Notes under the pieces: generated by a model | Told to the model about the DNA's origin: nothing | What the model saw: the letters and a program-made list of their open reading frames with translations, nothing else | Database searches by the model: none | Assembly (NCBI GenBank): GCA_964620125.1 | Contig: CAZUGQ010000025.1 | Coordinates: 1-36,283, forward strand | Direction: 5' to 3' | Source: OLB6 sp964620125 | Lineage (GTDB): Bacteria; Bacteroidota; Ignavibacteria; Kapaibacteriales; Kapaibacteriaceae | DNA length: 36,283 nucleotides | Shown here: piece by piece, positions 1 through 8,734 of the stretch | Layout of the letters: every line of letters begins with the position of its first letter | How positions within the stretch are numbered: the stretch's first letter is position 1 | Made by a program: the position numbers and the translations under genes

Positions 1-666
1 TTCCATGCTGGCCCGCTTACACGCGATCTCCTGACGGTGTGCAATCCCTGTACGGCTTCGTTTCAGTCAGGCGTGTTCTCACTCGTGCTCGGCGATAGCG
101 CCTCAAGCCCCCTGCCACCAATGGATAGACAGTGGTGGGTGGAACTCACAGTTGATGGCCAGGTGCTGCAACCACGGCTTGCGTTGCATAGTGTACCGTA
201 TGCACTCCATGTGGAGGGCGTTGTGCCGATAGGTACGATACTCCCATACGCCGGACCAAGCTCCACAATTCCGCCAGGATGGGCACTCTGCGATGGTGCG
301 GCCATGAGCTCCAAGTCCTCTCCCAAACTCTACCAAGCCCTAGCAACACGATGGGGCGATGGGTCGAATGACGCTGACAGCACTACCGACTTTAACATAC
401 CAGACTTGCGCGGTCTGTTCTTGCGTGGTGCCGATAATGGCGTGCGTGATCAGTTTGCCTGGAACAGGTCGCACAATGCTGGACCTGCACCAACTGATGT
501 GGATGCTTCGCTTGGAACCTATGCAGGAACGGTTGAGGGCTTCGAAGGAACACCCTTCCGCGCTCGTGAAGCACCGATGCAGCAGAAGGTGGCCGACGAG
601 GTGGAAGCAACCATTGCTCAGCGCACAGCGAATGCTTCGGTGCACTACATCATTCGCGTGAGGTGA
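1..666 (+). CDS. Tail-collar-domain surface protein, 5' truncated by window edge
   Basis: The frame is open from base 1, so the true start lies upstream; a GTG at 37 is the first start-like codon but is probably internal. The N-terminal visible part contains a phrase (RLALHSVPYALHVEG) of the kind that in many Bacteroidota surface proteins links a carbohydrate-binding-like or fibre region to what follows. Next comes a phage tail-collar / microcystin-dependent-protein domain: PIGTILPYAG, then PPGWALCDG, then FNIPDLRGLFLRG. The end (VHYIIRVR) matches the usual close of such proteins. Known members are fibre or adhesin-like; role and location here are inferred to be cell surface or secreted. It is followed after 2 nt by a secreted protein gene, probably co-transcribed. 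I see no other phage genes, so this is not evidence of a prophage. Confidence 0.8.
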   Translation, partial: FHAGPLTRDLLTVCNPCTASFQSGVFSLVLGDSASSPLPPMDRQWWVELTVDGQVLQPRLALHSVPYALHVEGVVPIGTILPYAGPSSTIPPGWALCDGAAMSSKSSPKLYQALATRWGDGSNDADSTTDFNIPDLRGLFLRGADNGVRDQFAWNRSHNAGPAPTDVDASLGTYAGTVEGFEGTPFRAREAPMQQKVADEVEATIAQRTANASVHYIIRVR

Positions 667-668
667 TC

Positions 669-1220
669 ATGAAAACGATAGTGCTCGGTATCATGGCATG
701 CTGTATGCTCTGTGCTGCGGCTTCGCAAGCAAAGGCTCAACTCGTGATGCGCAGGGGTTGCACCTCCAGCGGGCTCATGTATATGGAAAGTGGTGGGGCC
801 TCGTTGCAAGGCTTCGTTACGGGCGGACTTCCGATTGCTGGGATGGTAACCACGGGAACACCACAACCCGATTCAAACACCTATGGCTGGTTGGGGTTCT
901 TTCCGGTGGCCCAACGTACCGCACCTGTCCATGTGCATGATTACTCAGTATCCACCCTCATCTGGCCACAGCCCGCTCATACCCGCGTGTACGTTCGGGG
1001 CGTACAGGTGCAGGGGGGGGATGTGTGGCATTCTGGAGGAATGGAAAGGGGCTTGCCCACACGTGTGGTAGTTGCAGATGTGTTCGGACGAGAAACGTCG
1101 CTCCCGATTCAGTGGATCGAGAGCGACGTTGTGAGTATCGACGTGAGTGGCCTTGCTGTTGGCACCTATGTGGTGCGCTTGGGTCGTGGCCTTATTGTCC
1201 GAATCGGAAACCAGCCTTGA
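669..1220 (+). CDS. Secreted protein with short T9SS-like C-terminal region, unknown function
   Basis: 183 residues from ATG 669; a GTG at 663 is in frame, but GAGGTG at 660-665 is a good Shine-Dalgarno for 669. Residues 1-23 form a clear signal peptide ending in AKA before Gln. The body is rich in Gly, Val and Thr and not recognised. The C-terminus (SIDVSGLAVGTYVVRLGRGL) resembles the last strands of type-A T9SS sorting domains, which pattern as xVSGLxxGTYxVR; the preceding VFPNP-like motif is absent, so the assignment is partial. It follows the tail-collar gene by 2 nt and overlaps the convergent downstream gene by 29 bp. A run of eight G at 1013-1020 lies in frame (Gly-Gly-Asp), a possible slippage site. 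Confidence 0.7.
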   Translation: MKTIVLGIMACCMLCAAASQAKAQLVMRRGCTSSGLMYMESGGASLQGFVTGGLPIAGMVTTGTPQPDSNTYGWLGFFPVAQRTAPVHVHDYSVSTLIWPQPAHTRVYVRGVQVQGGDVWHSGGMERGLPTRVVVADVFGRETSLPIQWIESDVVSIDVSGLAVGTYVVRLGRGLIVRIGNQP

Positions 1221-1806
1221 TTCCCAGCCAGGAGTACGTGTTTTCGTCGGCACCGGAAAGTGTTTCGCCGGAATCGAAGGCTATGTTGTAGTCAAGCTGG
1301 AGTGTAAGGTAGCTTTTGCGATCGAGTCGAAAATCAACCCCAAAGGCTGGCATCAAACCAAAGTGTGTTGTTCCGTTCGAGAAACTGTACATCCCGATTT
1401 CAAAGTCGCGGGTCATGAAGTACATGCCTGCTCCAATGCGCATGTATGGCTTGACCTTAGCGATTGGATCGGCGAGCGTGTGCGATGCTGTGAGTATGAG
1501 GGGAACGGCTGACACGGTTCGCACCTGAGAGCCAAAAATTGTTCCGTTGCTGATGTCGATGCTGGCATCGCGATGAAACACATCGAATCGTTGCCACCCA
1601 CTGTGCAGGCCCACAGTGTTGAAGTCGTCGAGATGATAGGAAAGTTCTCCTCCGAATCCGACCCAAGAATACGCGTCTATGTATTCATTGAGATTGCCGG
1701 AAGGCATTCCAGTATTGTACGAAAACAGGATGTCCCACTGGTCGGCGGCACGCACTGCGTTCATGCCCACTAGGAACACCAAAGCCAAGGTTACAAGCAG
1801 TTTCAT
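1192..1806 (-). CDS. Outer-membrane beta-barrel protein
   Basis: 204 residues. The N-terminus MKLLVTLALVFLVGMNAVRA is a signal peptide. The remainder shows alternating hydrophobic/polar strands typical of small 8-strand barrels, ending in an aromatic C-terminal strand (WLGIKAGFRFGQ), the usual BAM recognition pattern; general resemblance is to the OMP_b-brl families. An AGGGAG Shine-Dalgarno precedes the start. It is the last gene of a minus-strand set (barrel, lipoprotein, barrel), 15 nt after the DUF4136-like gene. The 3' end overlaps the convergent gene by 29 bp. No specific substrate can be named. Confidence 0.7.
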   Translation of the reverse strand: MKLLVTLALVFLVGMNAVRAADQWDILFSYNTGMPSGNLNEYIDAYSWVGFGGELSYHLDDFNTVGLHSGWQRFDVFHRDASIDISNGTIFGSQVRTVSAVPLILTASHTLADPIAKVKPYMRIGAGMYFMTRDFEIGMYSFSNGTTHFGLMPAFGVDFRLDRKSYLTLQLDYNIAFDSGETLSGADENTYSWLGIKAGFRFGQ

Positions 1807-1821
1807 TGGTAGTGCTCCCTG

Positions 1822-2487
1822 TTAGTGATCAGTGGAAAGAACCAGATATGGCGATTGAGTGAACATCTGCGTGATGGCATTGGTAATGATGGTCACGTTG
1901 GTGCCTTCGGATGAGGAAAGCAGACCATTGCTTGAGGCCAGCCACACAGGACGAAGTTCTGCGGAATCACCTGGTGTTGGGGGGGGGACGATCTCGTCGA
2001 GCTCAGCAATCATCGAGCCCGTCGTGTAAGAATACGATCCCCAGTACCCGGGTGGGTAGTACCAGCCCCATCCATAGCCAGGGTATCCCCACCAGCCGCC
2101 ATACCAACCGCCGTACCATCCATACCAATAGTTATAGTAGTAGCCTATGGTTACGGAACTGGTAACACTCACTCGCAATAATGCTTTCGGAATGTCGCCG
2201 CCGGCGGTGTCGGTAATCTGCCGCCAGCCACGAGCCGTTAGTTGACTAGCGAATGCATTAAGGATGCGCTGGTCGTATGCCCGAGAGATGTCATCGTCTT
2301 CGCCATCATTCAAGATGTGGAACACAGAGTCAATCAGATAGAACGAGCCAAGCTGGTTATAGTCCTTGGCGGTGTCGTATACCGTAACGATGGTGCGATA
2401 GTCTTCGGTCGTGAGCCCGTAATCCGGCACACATGCCGCAAGTCCGATGGATACGGCTACGGCAACAAGGAGTGTTTTGATGTTCAT
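1822..2487 (-). CDS. DUF4136-like lipoprotein
   Basis: 221 residues from ATG 2487; an in-frame upstream codon at 2511 would overlap the preceding gene and displace the signal peptide. The N-terminus ends in a lipobox (GLAAC, Cys about residue 19), so it is likely an outer-membrane-anchored lipoprotein. The core (DYRTIVTVYD..., then a conserved pattern around LTARGWRQ and LLRVSVTSS) fits DUF4136-type proteins of unknown function. A striking low-complexity segment at about residues 115-150 is almost purely Tyr, Trp, Gly and Pro. A nine-G tract (1979-1987; CCC on the coding strand) encodes the Pro run near the end. It lies 13 nt downstream of the barrel gene and is probably co-transcribed with it. 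Confidence 0.65.
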   Translation of the reverse strand: MNIKTLLVAVAVSIGLAACVPDYGLTTEDYRTIVTVYDTAKDYNQLGSFYLIDSVFHILNDGEDDDISRAYDQRILNAFASQLTARGWRQITDTAGGDIPKALLRVSVTSSVTIGYYYNYWYGWYGGWYGGWWGYPGYGWGWYYPPGYWGSYSYTTGSMIAELDEIVPPPTPGDSAELRPVWLASSNGLLSSSEGTNVTIITNAITQMFTQSPYLVLSTDH

Positions 2488-2500
2488 GATGATGTCCGGA

Positions 2501-3181
2501 TTAGAATGCAAGGAAGATGCCTGTGGAGAGTTCCGCTTCGACGGTGCCAGAGCCCCCTACCCCGGCTCCGCATCCACCTGTACCGCAATAGAAGCCCATG
2601 GAGCCAAAAAAGATGGGGAGGAGGAGACGTCCTTGCAAACGAATGCCAATCTTATCTGAGAGATAAATCTTTGCTCCACCCAAGCCTGATACGGTGAAGT
2701 AGATATCAGTGTCGGTGTTTGGTACGTCACTGGAAACCCATCCAAGGCCAAGCTGACCACCAACGAATGGCGCCACCTTGCCCTTTCGGAACGTTTTAAG
2801 GGAGCCAATCTGGGCGTACTGAGTGGTTACCTGTGTAGCATTAAGATCTGGCGTGCCAGGCGTCCAAGGGTTGCCATTGTACAAGGAAAGGCCGCCAGTA
2901 CGATACAGATATGTTGCTTCGAGAATAATTGATGGCTTGAGGAAAAACCCGACGGTACCGCCATACCAACTGGAGCCTTCCAGCGTTACGTCACCTTCGT
3001 AGGTACGAATGATGGCCCCAAAAGAGTAACCATACTGACCTGTAAGTTCAGCCTTCGGCGCACGTTCATAAGCACGTGGTGGTGGCGGTGTAGTAGCAGC
3101 AGACTCCATTTGGGCCTGGGCATCCAGCGAGAACAGGCATAACGCTAGAGCAAAACCGAGCCAACCGAAGCGATGTAGCAT
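2501..3181 (-). CDS. Outer-membrane beta-barrel protein
   Basis: 226 residues from ATG 3181, preceded at good spacing by AGAGGT; the longer in-frame start at 3229 lacks these features. A signal peptide (MLHRFGWLG...DAQAQ) is followed by a short Pro-rich linker (TPPPP), then barrel-like strands with Gly and aromatic residues, ending GIFLAF with a terminal Phe. General resemblance is to Bacteroidota OMP_b-brl proteins; function unknown. A Gly/Cys-rich loop (FYCGTGGCGAGVGG) lies near the end and might form a disulfide. It is first in the minus-strand set with the DUF4136-like lipoprotein and a second barrel. A TATGTTTG promoter element lies 24 nt upstream. Confidence 0.7.
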   Translation of the reverse strand: MLHRFGWLGFALALCLFSLDAQAQMESAATTPPPPRAYERAPKAELTGQYGYSFGAIIRTYEGDVTLEGSSWYGGTVGFFLKPSIILEATYLYRTGGLSLYNGNPWTPGTPDLNATQVTTQYAQIGSLKTFRKGKVAPFVGGQLGLGWVSSDVPNTDTDIYFTVSGLGGAKIYLSDKIGIRLQGRLLLPIFFGSMGFYCGTGGCGAGVGGSGTVEAELSTGIFLAF

Positions 3182-3205
3182 GCACGTGACCTCTGTATGA
3201 TGCAG

Positions 3206-3213
3206 CAAACATA
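3206..3213 (-). promoter_or_regulatory. Candidate Bacteroidota -7 element (TATGTTTG)
   Basis: Minus-strand TATGTTTG matches the Bacteroidota -7 consensus TAnnTTTG and is identical to the -7 box of the rrn promoter in this window. It lies 24 nt before the ATG at 3181, leaving room for a short leader with the AGAGGT ribosome site. No TTTG is found 19 nt upstream, so support rests on the -7 box and position alone. Confidence 0.35.
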
Positions 3214-3290
3214 TGACCCATTGGGCCAAGGCTGCTTGGGCAACACGTGCCTATGGGGCCGTCGGTTGTTCTACATCAGTGTGCCTCGGT

Positions 3291-6122
3291 TCAGTCACGC
3301 CGGAACGGCGGACGCGTTGGTGACGGCATGTTTGCTTGGTCGAATGCACGTAGCTGATAGCTGAACGTTACCATGGCATAGCGGGTGAGAACCTGCGTCT
3401 GGGTGTTATCGATGCTCACGGGATTAACTGTTCTTCCTATGCTCGCATTCTGCTTGAGCAAGTCGAAGACGCTCAATCGCAATTCACCGGCATTGTTCAA
3501 CATGCGCCAACCGATGCCGGCGTTCCACACGGTATACGTTTGGTCAAATCCATCACCAAGGCCAGTGAACATGGTATGAGCTACATCTGTGCTACAGGCA
3601 ATCGGTCCGATGTTCCAGATCAGCCGACCAGTTGCCGTATGTGAGAAGTAGTTGGCATCCTGCTCGCGGGTAAGAGAGTTGATGATGATGTTATAGTTGG
3701 CATCGTAGCCAATACTTATATCGAGGTCCTCACTCACGTTGGAACTTGCGTACAGACCCCCACGCACACTTGTGTTGTTGGAGAAGTTCTCTGCTCCGTT
3801 CACTGTGCTAGGAGTGCGTGTGTAGTTAACGCCACCGTTCAGATTAAGGTTGACGATCGATGTGCCAGGGCGAAATCCATACGTGAAGAACGAGTTGATA
3901 CGAACGTAGCCATCAAGATTTTCCGGCGAGGTTATCGTACCACCGGCTGGAAGGAGGATTCCATTCACGATAGTATCGGTAGCTGTGACAACCGTGCGAG
4001 TTGCAACGTAATCTTCCAGGAAGTTTGCCGAGACGAATCCAAACAACGTTCTCCCAGCCATCCAGTCAACATCGCGGAACCTGATGGAGAGGTCGTGCGT
4101 GAGGCTTTGATCAAGTTGTGGGTTACCGATGGAAAGCTGCAAGGGGTTGCTGTTGTCAACAACGTTCTGCAGCTGTGATACCGATGGTGGATCTGTTCGC
4201 AACCGGTATCGAAAGGTGAGCTCACTTTGTTGTGAGAAGCGCTGACGGATCTGGACATTCGGAATCCAGTTATAAAAGCTGCGAGAGATCACGTCAGTTG
4301 CAGGAAAGGTTACGTTGCCCGAGAGTTGTGCTACTTGATATGCAGTACCTGCGGTAATGATGGTATTGCTGAACTGCACACGATACATGGCCTCCACGCT
4401 ATGAACGGTGTACTGGTTGTCGTAGGTATTGGTAAGCAGAGGCAATAGCTGTGAATGATTACCCGTTACAGAATCAAATGCAAACGTCTGTTTGTCTGCA
4501 TCGTTGAAGGTAACGGATGGTTCGTACTGCAAACGCACCATCCCTGCCTTACCAAAGGGCTCCGTCCACGTAAGCTCGGCGTTCAGCGTAAGCCCATCCT
4601 GATCCTGAAAGCTAATCTGATCAAGGCTGGTGCTTGTATCCGGCATGGTAAAACTGTTGAGAGAGGTGAGCCCTCCGTCAGCTGTTGACGTGCGCCAGTC
4701 TGCACCAAGTTCTACGGCAAACGTCCGGCCTTCATCGTTAAAGCGGTGACTATAGTCGAGTTCTCCACCCAGGGTTAGTGCCACAGGCTCGTTCGTGGTT
4801 GACGTTCGCGTAGAGGAAAGGGGCTGTCCAGTGTTGGTGGTGGTGCCAATCAGATCGGTAAGAGCAGTTCTATTCTGATACGAAAGGCGCGGCTCGAAGA
4901 GCACTCTGTTCATTGAATCCAGCGTGCTCTCTAACCGCATATTGAAGCGATGATTCTGGTTGATGGTGTTTGAGAGGTTGTCTTCCGTATATGACTGCCC
5001 TGCAGGCTGAACATACTCTCTGTCGAGGTTTGAGTTATTGGTATTGTCGGCGTAGTTAAAAAAGTAACTAGCGCTCACTTCGGTGTTCCCCCCCCATGTG
5101 TCGCTATACTGCGTTCCCAAGGCATGGGTGGTTGTGATGCCACCTTGTTGTCCAACGAACAGATTGGATGCGCTACTGCCACCACGAGAGAACATGGCAC
5201 TGGGTCCCATGCGATTGGCCATGTTTGACATCATGCGTGCCTGACCACCGGTGATGCCCATGCTGCCTAAAACATCCTGTACGCTAAAGTTCTGCTGGTT
5301 GATGTTGTTGGTTAAGCCAAGCAGAGTTATCCGCTGGTCGCCGTCGAACGAGTTGAAGGTTGCTCCTCCGGAGAATCGTTGATCCGTACCGTAGCCACCG
5401 TACACATTACCAAAAGCCCCCTTCCGCTTGTCCTTCTTGGTAATGAGGTTGATGGTTTTCTCCGTATTGCCATCGTCGAAGCCACTGAACATGGAGATGT
5501 TCGTGCGCGCATCGTACACCTGCACGTTCTGAACCATGTCGGCTGGTACATTCTGAAGTGTGGATCGGGCATCGTCGCCAAAGAATCGCCGACCGTCTAC
5601 AAGCACACGCTGTACCGTTTCTCCTTGTGCTTTCACGGTGCCGTCTTCAATGGTAATGCCAGGCATCTTTTTTACTAGTTCTTCTGAGGAGGCAAACTGG
5701 TTGGTTTTAAAGGCCTGCGCATTGAACTGTGCCGTATCGCCCTTCATTTCTGCAGCAATGGCATCGGCTTGGACTTCAACACTGCGAAGGCCTACGGTAT
5801 CGGGAGACAGTTTCAGATCTCCAAGTTGGACGTCGGAACTCCGAACAAACGTGGTCATGGTATACGGCGCGAATCCCAACATGGACACGCGTACTCGCCA
5901 TGGCCCACTCGGTACTTGCCTCACTTCGAACACACCTTTCGAGTTCGCAACTGCGCCAAGTACGATTGTTGTGTCGGCTGCAGATGATAATCGAACAGTA
6001 GCTCCAGGAACGCCGTCCCCGTCTGGACCTACAACACGTCCACTAAGGGTGACCTGCGATGTGCTTGTAATGCTTGTGATGAGGAGGAAGACCGTTGGGA
6101 GCAGTATTCGTGCGTTCGGCAC
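3291..6122 (-). CDS. TonB-dependent-receptor-like outer-membrane protein (CarboxypepD_reg + plug + barrel)
   Basis: About 943 residues from GTG 6122, which puts a 22-residue signal peptide (PNARILLPTVFLLITSITST) at the N-terminus; the frame extends to another GTG at 6188 but that adds 22 residues before the hydrophobic core. Neither start has a strong ribosome site. Order: residues ~23-105 a carboxypeptidase-regulatory-like Ig domain (GRVVGPDGDGVPGATVRL...GVFEVRQVPSGPWRVRVSMLGF); ~130-220 a plug-like region (LVKKMPGITIEDG, VLVDGRRFFGDD, VQNVQVYDA); then a long barrel ending MVTFSYQLRAFDQ. This is the OMP_b-brl_3 / TonB-receptor class, used in Bacteroidota for uptake of unknown large or scarce substrates. 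No SusD partner is adjacent. It is divergent from a MarR regulator. An eight-C run lies in frame at 5088-5095. Confidence 0.85.
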   Translation of the reverse strand: MPNARILLPTVFLLITSITSTSQVTLSGRVVGPDGDGVPGATVRLSSAADTTIVLGAVANSKGVFEVRQVPSGPWRVRVSMLGFAPYTMTTFVRSSDVQLGDLKLSPDTVGLRSVEVQADAIAAEMKGDTAQFNAQAFKTNQFASSEELVKKMPGITIEDGTVKAQGETVQRVLVDGRRFFGDDARSTLQNVPADMVQNVQVYDARTNISMFSGFDDGNTEKTINLITKKDKRKGAFGNVYGGYGTDQRFSGGATFNSFDGDQRITLLGLTNNINQQNFSVQDVLGSMGITGGQARMMSNMANRMGPSAMFSRGGSSASNLFVGQQGGITTTHALGTQYSDTWGGNTEVSASYFFNYADNTNNSNLDREYVQPAGQSYTEDNLSNTINQNHRFNMRLESTLDSMNRVLFEPRLSYQNRTALTDLIGTTTNTGQPLSSTRTSTTNEPVALTLGGELDYSHRFNDEGRTFAVELGADWRTSTADGGLTSLNSFTMPDTSTSLDQISFQDQDGLTLNAELTWTEPFGKAGMVRLQYEPSVTFNDADKQTFAFDSVTGNHSQLLPLLTNTYDNQYTVHSVEAMYRVQFSNTIITAGTAYQVAQLSGNVTFPATDVISRSFYNWIPNVQIRQRFSQQSELTFRYRLRTDPPSVSQLQNVVDNSNPLQLSIGNPQLDQSLTHDLSIRFRDVDWMAGRTLFGFVSANFLEDYVATRTVVTATDTIVNGILLPAGGTITSPENLDGYVRINSFFTYGFRPGTSIVNLNLNGGVNYTRTPSTVNGAENFSNNTSVRGGLYASSNVSEDLDISIGYDANYNIIINSLTREQDANYFSHTATGRLIWNIGPIACSTDVAHTMFTGLGDGFDQTYTVWNAGIGWRMLNNAGELRLSVFDLLKQNASIGRTVNPVSIDNTQTQVLTRYAMVTFSYQLRAFDQANMPSPTRPPFRRD

Positions 6123-6222
6123 AGGATATCCGTATGTGTAGGCGAGGTACTGATGGAAATTTCGGCCCCACGACGAACAGCCTTTCACATTGGTTTAGTC
6201 CGTGCTGGATGAGGTTGCGTGA

Positions 6223-6241
6223 GTTCATGCCTTTGGTGAAC
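6223..6241. promoter_or_regulatory. Candidate MarR-type operator (inverted repeat)
   Basis: A perfect inverted repeat, GTTCA-N9-TGAAC, lies in the short region between the divergent receptor gene and the MarR gene. MarR proteins usually bind such imperfect palindromes of about 16-20 bp in their own promoter, so it may be the autoregulatory site. Five-base arms can occur by chance. Confidence 0.3.
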
Positions 6242-6267
6242 ATCATTAGTTTGCAGCCCCTTCACGC

Positions 6268-6723
6268 ATGCAGGTATCCTTCATGAGCAAGAAGTCGGGT
6301 ACGGTCGAGGTGGTGATAGGCACAGGCGTGCTCCTTACCTGTGCGGAGATGCGATGGCAGCGGGCTGTAACTGAAGCACTGACGCCATTTCAGCTTTCGG
6401 CAATACAGTACGTCCTTTTGGCAGGTTTGCATGTGCTTGCTCAAGAAGGAGAAATCGTAACACAGGCTCACCTATCACGCCACGTTGGTGCGGATGTGAT
6501 GTTAACCTCCAAACATGTGCGGGTGCTTGAACAGCGCGGCCTGATAACTCGCGGAGTTCATCCTGCCGATTCACGAGCCCGTTCTCTGTTGCTCACCAAT
6601 GAATGCATAACGCTCCTCAAGCAGGCGTCGAAAGCCGTGAACAAGGTTGATAAAGCCCTGTTCGGGAAACAAACGTCAGAAAAACTGAAGAAACACCTTT
6701 TGCACATTGCGGGATGGGAGTAA
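6268..6723 (+). CDS. MarR-family winged-helix transcriptional regulator
   Basis: 151 residues; an internal ATG at 6283 (MSKK) is an alternative start. The sequence has the MarR layout: an N-terminal helix, LTPFQLSAIQYVLLAGL (helix before the wing), a helix-turn-helix (VTQAHLSRHVGADVMLTSKHVRVLEQRGLI) and the wing TRGVHPADSRARSLLLTNE, where Asp-Ser-Arg-Ala-Arg-Ser matches the conserved DxRxR motif that contacts DNA. Such proteins are dimeric repressors or activators, often ligand-responsive. It is divergent from the TonB-receptor-like gene and overlaps nadE by about 10 nt, so it may control either. The inverted repeat at 6223-6241 is a candidate operator. Confidence 0.85.
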   Translation: MQVSFMSKKSGTVEVVIGTGVLLTCAEMRWQRAVTEALTPFQLSAIQYVLLAGLHVLAQEGEIVTQAHLSRHVGADVMLTSKHVRVLEQRGLITRGVHPADSRARSLLLTNECITLLKQASKAVNKVDKALFGKQTSEKLKKHLLHIAGWE

Positions 6724-8692
6724 TGCACCAAGCCGCCTTATCGTTCGTGCACCACCGGCGTATTGCTGCGGTTAGCCCACGCGTGCGCATCGGCAACGTG
6801 CCGCGAAACGTGCAATGCATTCTTGAATGGGCTGAACGTGCCGTTCATGAGCAAGCACACATAGCGCTCTTCCCAGAGCTCTCGATTACAGGGTATAGCC
6901 TTGGTGATCTCGTACGGTCAGCAGACCTTCTTTCTTCAGCGCTCGAAGGACTGGATACGATTTGCAAGTGGACGCAACACCACAACCTAGTGATGGTGGT
7001 TGGCTTGCCAATAGCCGTTGATGCGTTTGTGTACAACACAGCAGCCGTTGTAGTTCAGGGACACATAGCAGGGATTGTTCCCAAAACCTACATTCCAACT
7101 ACGCGCGAGTTCTACGAGCATCGTTGGTTTACGAGTGGACGCACCGTGCACGAAGATTCTGTATACCTGCTCGGTGAACGTGTACCATTTGGAACCGACT
7201 TAATCTTTGCCGATCCATCTGATCCATCGTGCGTGCTCGGTATTGAAATCTGCGAAGATCTGTGGGCTGCATCGCCGCCGAGTACCGAGCTGGCTGTGCA
7301 CGGTGCCACAATCATTCTCAATCCATCGGCCAGCAACGAGCTAGTAGGTAAAGCCAGCTATCGCAAGGCACTGGTTGCAAACCAGGCAGCTCGCACATGG
7401 GCAGCCTATGCCTATGCCTCCAGTGGACCCGGCGAAAGCACTTCCGACACACTATTCAGTGGCCACTGCTTGATCAACGAATGTGGCGACCTGATTTCAG
7501 AATCGGAGCGATTCAAACTGCAGGGGGCTTGGGCAATCGGTGATGTTGATCTGGAACGCATTGAGTGTGAAAGAAGAGGGTCCGGCACGTTCGCTCAGCA
7601 TGAACCCTATAGCACGGCTCGAGTGATTGACGTTACCATACCATCGCATGATCTCGCGACGGTACGAAAGCCCCTTTCCAAACATCCCTTCATTCCAGCC
7701 GATCTGGTGGCCCGATCAGAACGGTGTCGCGAGATTATTTCCATTCAGGCCACGGCCCTAGCAGTTCGCATGGAGCATGTGCGAAGCAAATGCCTGGTGC
7801 TTGGGGTTTCTGGTGGACTCGACAGCACCCTTGCGCTGCTTGTTTGTGAGGAGGCCTGCGACGTACTGGGTATCGCGCGCCAGTCAATCCTAGCCGTAAC
7901 CATGCCTGGTTATGGTACAAGTGAGCGAACACGCTCGAATGCCATAAAGCTCGTACAAGCATCGGGTGCAACATTGCGCGAGGTGAACATCGTGCCTGCC
8001 GTTCGGCAGCACTTTGCCGACATTGGGCATCATGAATCGGACCATTCCGTGGTGTTCGAGAATGCTCAGGCCCGAGAGAGAATGCAAATCCTTATGGACC
8101 TTGCAAACAAGGAAGGTGGCATCGTTGTAGGCACTGCCGACCTAAGCGAGCTAGCCTTGGGATGGAGCACCTACAATGCGGATCACATGGCCATGTACCA
8201 TGTGAATTCCGGTGTACCCAAAACACTCGTTCGGCATCTTGTTGATTGGTATGCCCGCGAGCGTGCTAGTCCGGAACACGCAGCCGTGCTGGAAGATGTG
8301 CTTGCCACGCCAGTGTCACCCGAGCTATTGCCGCTGAGTGAGGAAGGAACGGTGAACCAGCATACCGAGGCAACGCTTGGACCGTATGAGGTGCATGATT
8401 TTCTGCTTTACCATCTCGTAAAAGTCCAGCGCTCAATCAGCACCACCTTTGCCCTGGCTTGCATTGCCTTTGAGGGTATCTATACCCCTGAGCAGCTTAA
8501 AGACTGGACGACCATCCACCTTACGCGGTTTTTTGCCAGTCAGTTCAAGCGTAACTGTCAGCCTGACGNNNNNNNNNNNNNNNNNNNNNNCTCGCGCCTC
8601 GGTCAGACTGGCGTATGCCAAGTGATGCATACCCCGAGGTCTGGTTAGCGGAACTCGACAGATGCTTCGTAAATTTTACGTCAGACTTATAA
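6714..8692 (+). CDS. nadE: Glutamine-dependent NAD+ synthetase, interrupted by assembly gap
   Basis: Catalyses the last step of NAD synthesis, amidating deamido-NAD with ammonia taken from glutamine. The N-terminal nitrilase-type glutaminase domain shows its triad: Glu in FPELSITGY, Lys in PKTYIPTTREFYEHRWF, Cys in GIEICEDLW. The C-terminal synthetase domain has the ATP-binding P-loop GVSGGLDST and AELALGWSTY-like downstream motifs. Length (about 659 residues once the gap is filled) fits the long NadE type. At 8569-8590 are 22 N; the reading frame before them (...RNCQPD) and after them (APRSDWRMPSDAYPEVW, stop TAA 8690-8692) differ by one base, so the frame-true gap is 23 nt. Reading straight through gives a false end at 8648. 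Start may be ATG 6714 or 6723; both overlap the MarR gene end. Confidence 0.92.
8569..8590. other. Assembly gap of 22 N inside nadE
   Basis: Twenty-two undetermined bases. From 8591 onward the conserved NadE C-terminus is in a different frame from the part before the gap; the family motif here (G-P-K-V-G-S-x-S before LxPRxDW) would need 23 nt. The nominal 22 is therefore probably one base short. Confidence 0.9.
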
Positions 8693-8734
8693 CTCGCATC
8701 TCTCAAGTGACCTGATATACGAACGTTTCACGGT

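Noticed and set aside
1..1220. Prophage, because of the tail-collar domain
   Set aside because: No capsid, terminase, integrase or lysis genes are present; the domain is common in bacterial surface proteins.
5560..6141. 193-residue plus-strand frame opposite the TonB-receptor gene
   Set aside because: Shadow of the receptor gene; Ser/Thr-rich composition from its reverse strand.
8591..8648. NadE end as read straight through the N run (...SRLGQTGVCQVMHTPRSG)
   Set aside because: The family C-terminus appears in the other frame and ends at 8692; the read-through end is caused by the gap length.
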